A stretch of DNA of 6,824 nucleotides from CANLBN01 sp047629215 (GTDB lineage: Bacteria > Pseudomonadota > Gammaproteobacteria > Pseudomonadales > Cellvibrionaceae): the NCBI GenBank assembly GCA_047629215.1, contig JBLHWO010000201.1:1-6824 (forward strand), written 5' to 3'. How positions within the stretch are numbered: the stretch's first letter is position 1; each line of letters starts with the position of its first letter. Both the position numbers and the translations under genes were made by a program. Shown here piece by piece: positions 5,304 through 6,824 of this stretch. The notes beneath the pieces were generated by a model. The model was not told the DNA's origin and did no database searches. It saw only the letters and a program-made list of their open reading frames with translations.

Positions 5304-5522
5304 CTATGGGCTTTTCTTGCGTCGCACAGGGGTATAAGGCAATGCATGTAGGTAATGAATAGCATCAACATGATGAGCGAATAATTTTGAGGGTGTAATT
5401 TTAAGAAGAGTAAGCGCTATACCCAATCTATGCAACTGACGCTTGTTTATTAGTCTTTTTTGGATGTGCAGATTGATTATTGAGATGTCAAAGTTAGAAC
5501 GGCCAGTTATTTGGCTTGCCAT
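5304..5522 (-). CDS. Hypothetical 72-aa basic protein
   Basis: A small protein from ATG 5520-5522 to TAG 5304-5306. It is basic, with HIQKRLINKRQLHRLGIAL, then LLKITPSKLFAHHVDAIHYL and a tail RRKKSP; there is no signal peptide or membrane helix. The five-base gap to the membrane-protein stub suggests the two were co-transcribed. I do not recognise it. The ribosome site is weak (GAG about ten bases upstream), so it may be a remnant rather than a functional gene. Confidence 0.4.
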   Translation of the reverse strand: MASQITGRSNFDISIINLHIQKRLINKRQLHRLGIALTLLKITPSKLFAHHVDAIHYLHALPYTPVRRKKSP

Positions 5523-5632
5523 ACTCAGCTCATAGGGTTAACGCGCTTCTAACTGTTTTTCTGCCGAATTGTCAGACTATCGCCAGCGTTTCTTGGTTCT
5601 TGTTTAGCGATACAATTGATGAAATAATGAGC

Positions 5633-5638
5633 TATAAT
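5633..5638 (+). promoter_or_regulatory. Perfect -10 hexamer before the LysM gene
   Basis: TATAAT lies 14 bp before the ATG at 5652 with no convincing -35 at 16-18 bp. If used, transcription would begin at about 5645, leaving almost no leader for a start at 5652. The later in-frame ATG at 5679 would then have a normal leader. Confidence 0.35.
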
Positions 5639-5651
5639 CGATGATCAGTCG

Positions 5652-6323
5652 ATGACCGCAAATGTGAGCGTAACTCTAATGCCCAACCACACTATCGCTG
5701 CAGGTGAATGCCTGACAACAGTCGCCAAAGCGTACGGGTTACCGTGGGCAAAAATTTGGGATCATGGCAGTAATGCTGCTCTTCGTAGCAAGCGCAAAGA
5801 CCCAAATATCCTCCATCCTGGCGATAAATTATTTGTTCCGGATAAAGATCAGCAACCTCAAAGTTGTGCCTCAGGCAGCAAACACGTGTTTAAGCTTCTA
5901 GCCGGAGCCAGCAGTATGCGGGTACACTTGCGCGTGTGTGATGCCCAAGGCGAAATTCAAGACATTAGCAGTCAAGCTTTTGTCGCTGAGTTCGACAGAG
6001 GGTCGCCGGTTCCAGGACAAACTGACGGTAGCGGCTTGGTCAATGTGCCAATCCCTATCGGTGCGACATCTGCCAAGATCTTCATCGAAGCGCTGGCAAT
6101 AGAAATTCCTGTCGACCTAGGCCACATTGATCCATTAGATAAAGTATCCGGCGCACAGGGGCGCCTCAGAGCGCTTGGCTACCCAGTTGGTTCCGTGGAC
6201 GGCATAGTTGGCGATCTCACGCGTAACGCCACCAGTGCATTTCAGACTGATCAGACGCTGACGGTAGATGGCATTATTGGCCCGCAAACTCGGGCGGCAT
6301 TAAAGGACACCTACACCTCATGA
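5652..6323 (+). CDS. LysM and peptidoglycan-binding domain protein
   Basis: A protein of 223 aa with three parts. A LysM-like domain (about 12-64) reads HTIAAGECLTTVAKAYGL to HPGDKLFVPD. A small beta domain (about 80-153) carries the turn QTDGSGLVNVPIP. The C-terminal PG_binding_1-type domain (about 165-219) has two VDGIxG motifs (182-187 and 205-210) and ends TRAAL. There is no signal peptide, as usual in proteins of this layout, which are often found beside VgrG, PAAR or lipase effectors of type VI secretion; that link is inference here. Homologous proteins tend to begin right at M-x-x-H-x-V/I-x-x-G-E-C, which would put the start at ATG 5679 rather than 5652. Neither has a good ribosome site. 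The stop overlaps the next start. Confidence 0.85.
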   Translation: MTANVSVTLMPNHTIAAGECLTTVAKAYGLPWAKIWDHGSNAALRSKRKDPNILHPGDKLFVPDKDQQPQSCASGSKHVFKLLAGASSMRVHLRVCDAQGEIQDISSQAFVAEFDRGSPVPGQTDGSGLVNVPIPIGATSAKIFIEALAIEIPVDLGHIDPLDKVSGAQGRLRALGYPVGSVDGIVGDLTRNATSAFQTDQTLTVDGIIGPQTRAALKDTYTS

Positions 6324-6824
6324 GTGAAGATAGCGTCACACCTGAACAAGAACTCGGAGTAGAAGTTGGTAGCCCCGACCAATCCGCCGCAACCACCGCA
6401 GCCAGCATACCTGTGCCGCGTGCCGCAGCAGGCACGGAAACCAGCAGTACTATCGTACTGATACAGCTGGAGATATACTTTCAGGTTTATCCCGGTACAT
6501 CAACCCGTGACGGTACCAATATAGGCATCGCTGACCAGCCCTACCAAATCACTTTGAGCAATGCCAGTTCAAGTAGCGGCCAAACCGACGCGGATGGCAA
6601 GGTACTAATCACTGTGCCGCCTGGAGTTACCGCCCAATTACGTATTTTTAATACTAATTACGACGTTAGTGCAACAGGTACACTGGAACCCATTACGCAG
6701 TTGGCCGGTGTGCAGCGTAGGCTACAAATGGTCGGTTACGATTTAGGAGAGCACGGCGTCGACGGCGACATCGGACAAAACACCGAGCGAGCAGTGCTCG
6801 ACCTGCAGTACGACGCCGCCCTCG
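6320..6824 (+). CDS. Peptidoglycan-binding protein, 3' end outside window
   Basis: 168 codons are visible, running off the right edge. The ATG overlaps the stop of the preceding gene (ATGA), so translation is probably coupled. An Ala/Ser/Thr/Pro-rich leader without LysM or signal peptide (about 1-43) is followed by a beta domain with SGQTDADGKVLITVPPG, the same turn as in the upstream protein. A PG_binding_1-like start at about 128 reads LAGVQRRLQMVGYDLGEHGV and continues DGDIGQNTERAVLDLQ. It looks like a diverged partner of the upstream gene in which the LysM has been replaced. Location and partner are unknown; a role in the same cell-wall-facing complex is inferred. Confidence 0.82.
   Translation, partial: MSEDSVTPEQELGVEVGSPDQSAATTAASIPVPRAAAGTETSSTIVLIQLEIYFQVYPGTSTRDGTNIGIADQPYQITLSNASSSSGQTDADGKVLITVPPGVTAQLRIFNTNYDVSATGTLEPITQLAGVQRRLQMVGYDLGEHGVDGDIGQNTERAVLDLQYDAAL

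Overview
The window looks like accessory DNA of a cold or marine gammaproteobacterium. The pointers are an ice-binding-like secreted protein, a 20-bp operator of the gammaproteobacterial LexA type, LysM/peptidoglycan-binding proteins of the kind found near type VI secretion genes, and a mosaic of base composition: very AT-rich over roughly the first 1.3 kb, near 50% GC in the transposase and in the right third. The species cannot be named from the sequence.

Left part (1-1296): a candidate element boundary. A 28-bp perfect AT palindrome abuts a 19-nt stretch that reads, on the minus strand, like the 3' end of a tRNA-Leu including CCA. Some 55 bp further in is a spaced direct repeat of TACCCCCTA. 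Together these resemble an attachment site with integrase arm sites; the element would extend to the right. The first gene inside it is a small lipoprotein (351-911) whose only sensible start is ATT.

Middle (1297-2880): an IS91-family HUH transposase (498 aa) with zinc-finger cysteines, an HFH motif and one catalytic-type tyrosine. A near-consensus LexA box lies 13 bp before its start codon and overlaps a good -10 element, so transposition is probably under SOS control. A nested hairpin after the gene is a candidate oriIS end.

Right of the insertion sequence (2881-5186): a minus-strand gene for a secreted protein with exact 18-residue beta-solenoid repeats and a C-terminal half resembling ice-binding proteins (DUF3494). 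Its 3' side carries a strong 11-bp hairpin. Divergent from it is the 5' stub of a gene for a secreted or periplasmic sensor-like protein (4959-5186). That stub runs head-on into the 5' stub of a minus-strand membrane protein gene (5161-5298). Both are cut short at the same place, which marks an old deletion or rearrangement junction. A 72-aa minus-strand ORF lies just upstream of the second stub, as in a small operon.

Right end (5633-6824): two overlapping plus-strand genes (ATGA overlap) encoding related proteins. The first is LysM, a small beta domain and a PG-binding domain. The second has a low-complexity leader, the same kind of beta domain and a PG-binding domain, and is cut by the window edge. 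They are probably cell-wall-binding accessory proteins of a secretion or effector locus continuing to the right.
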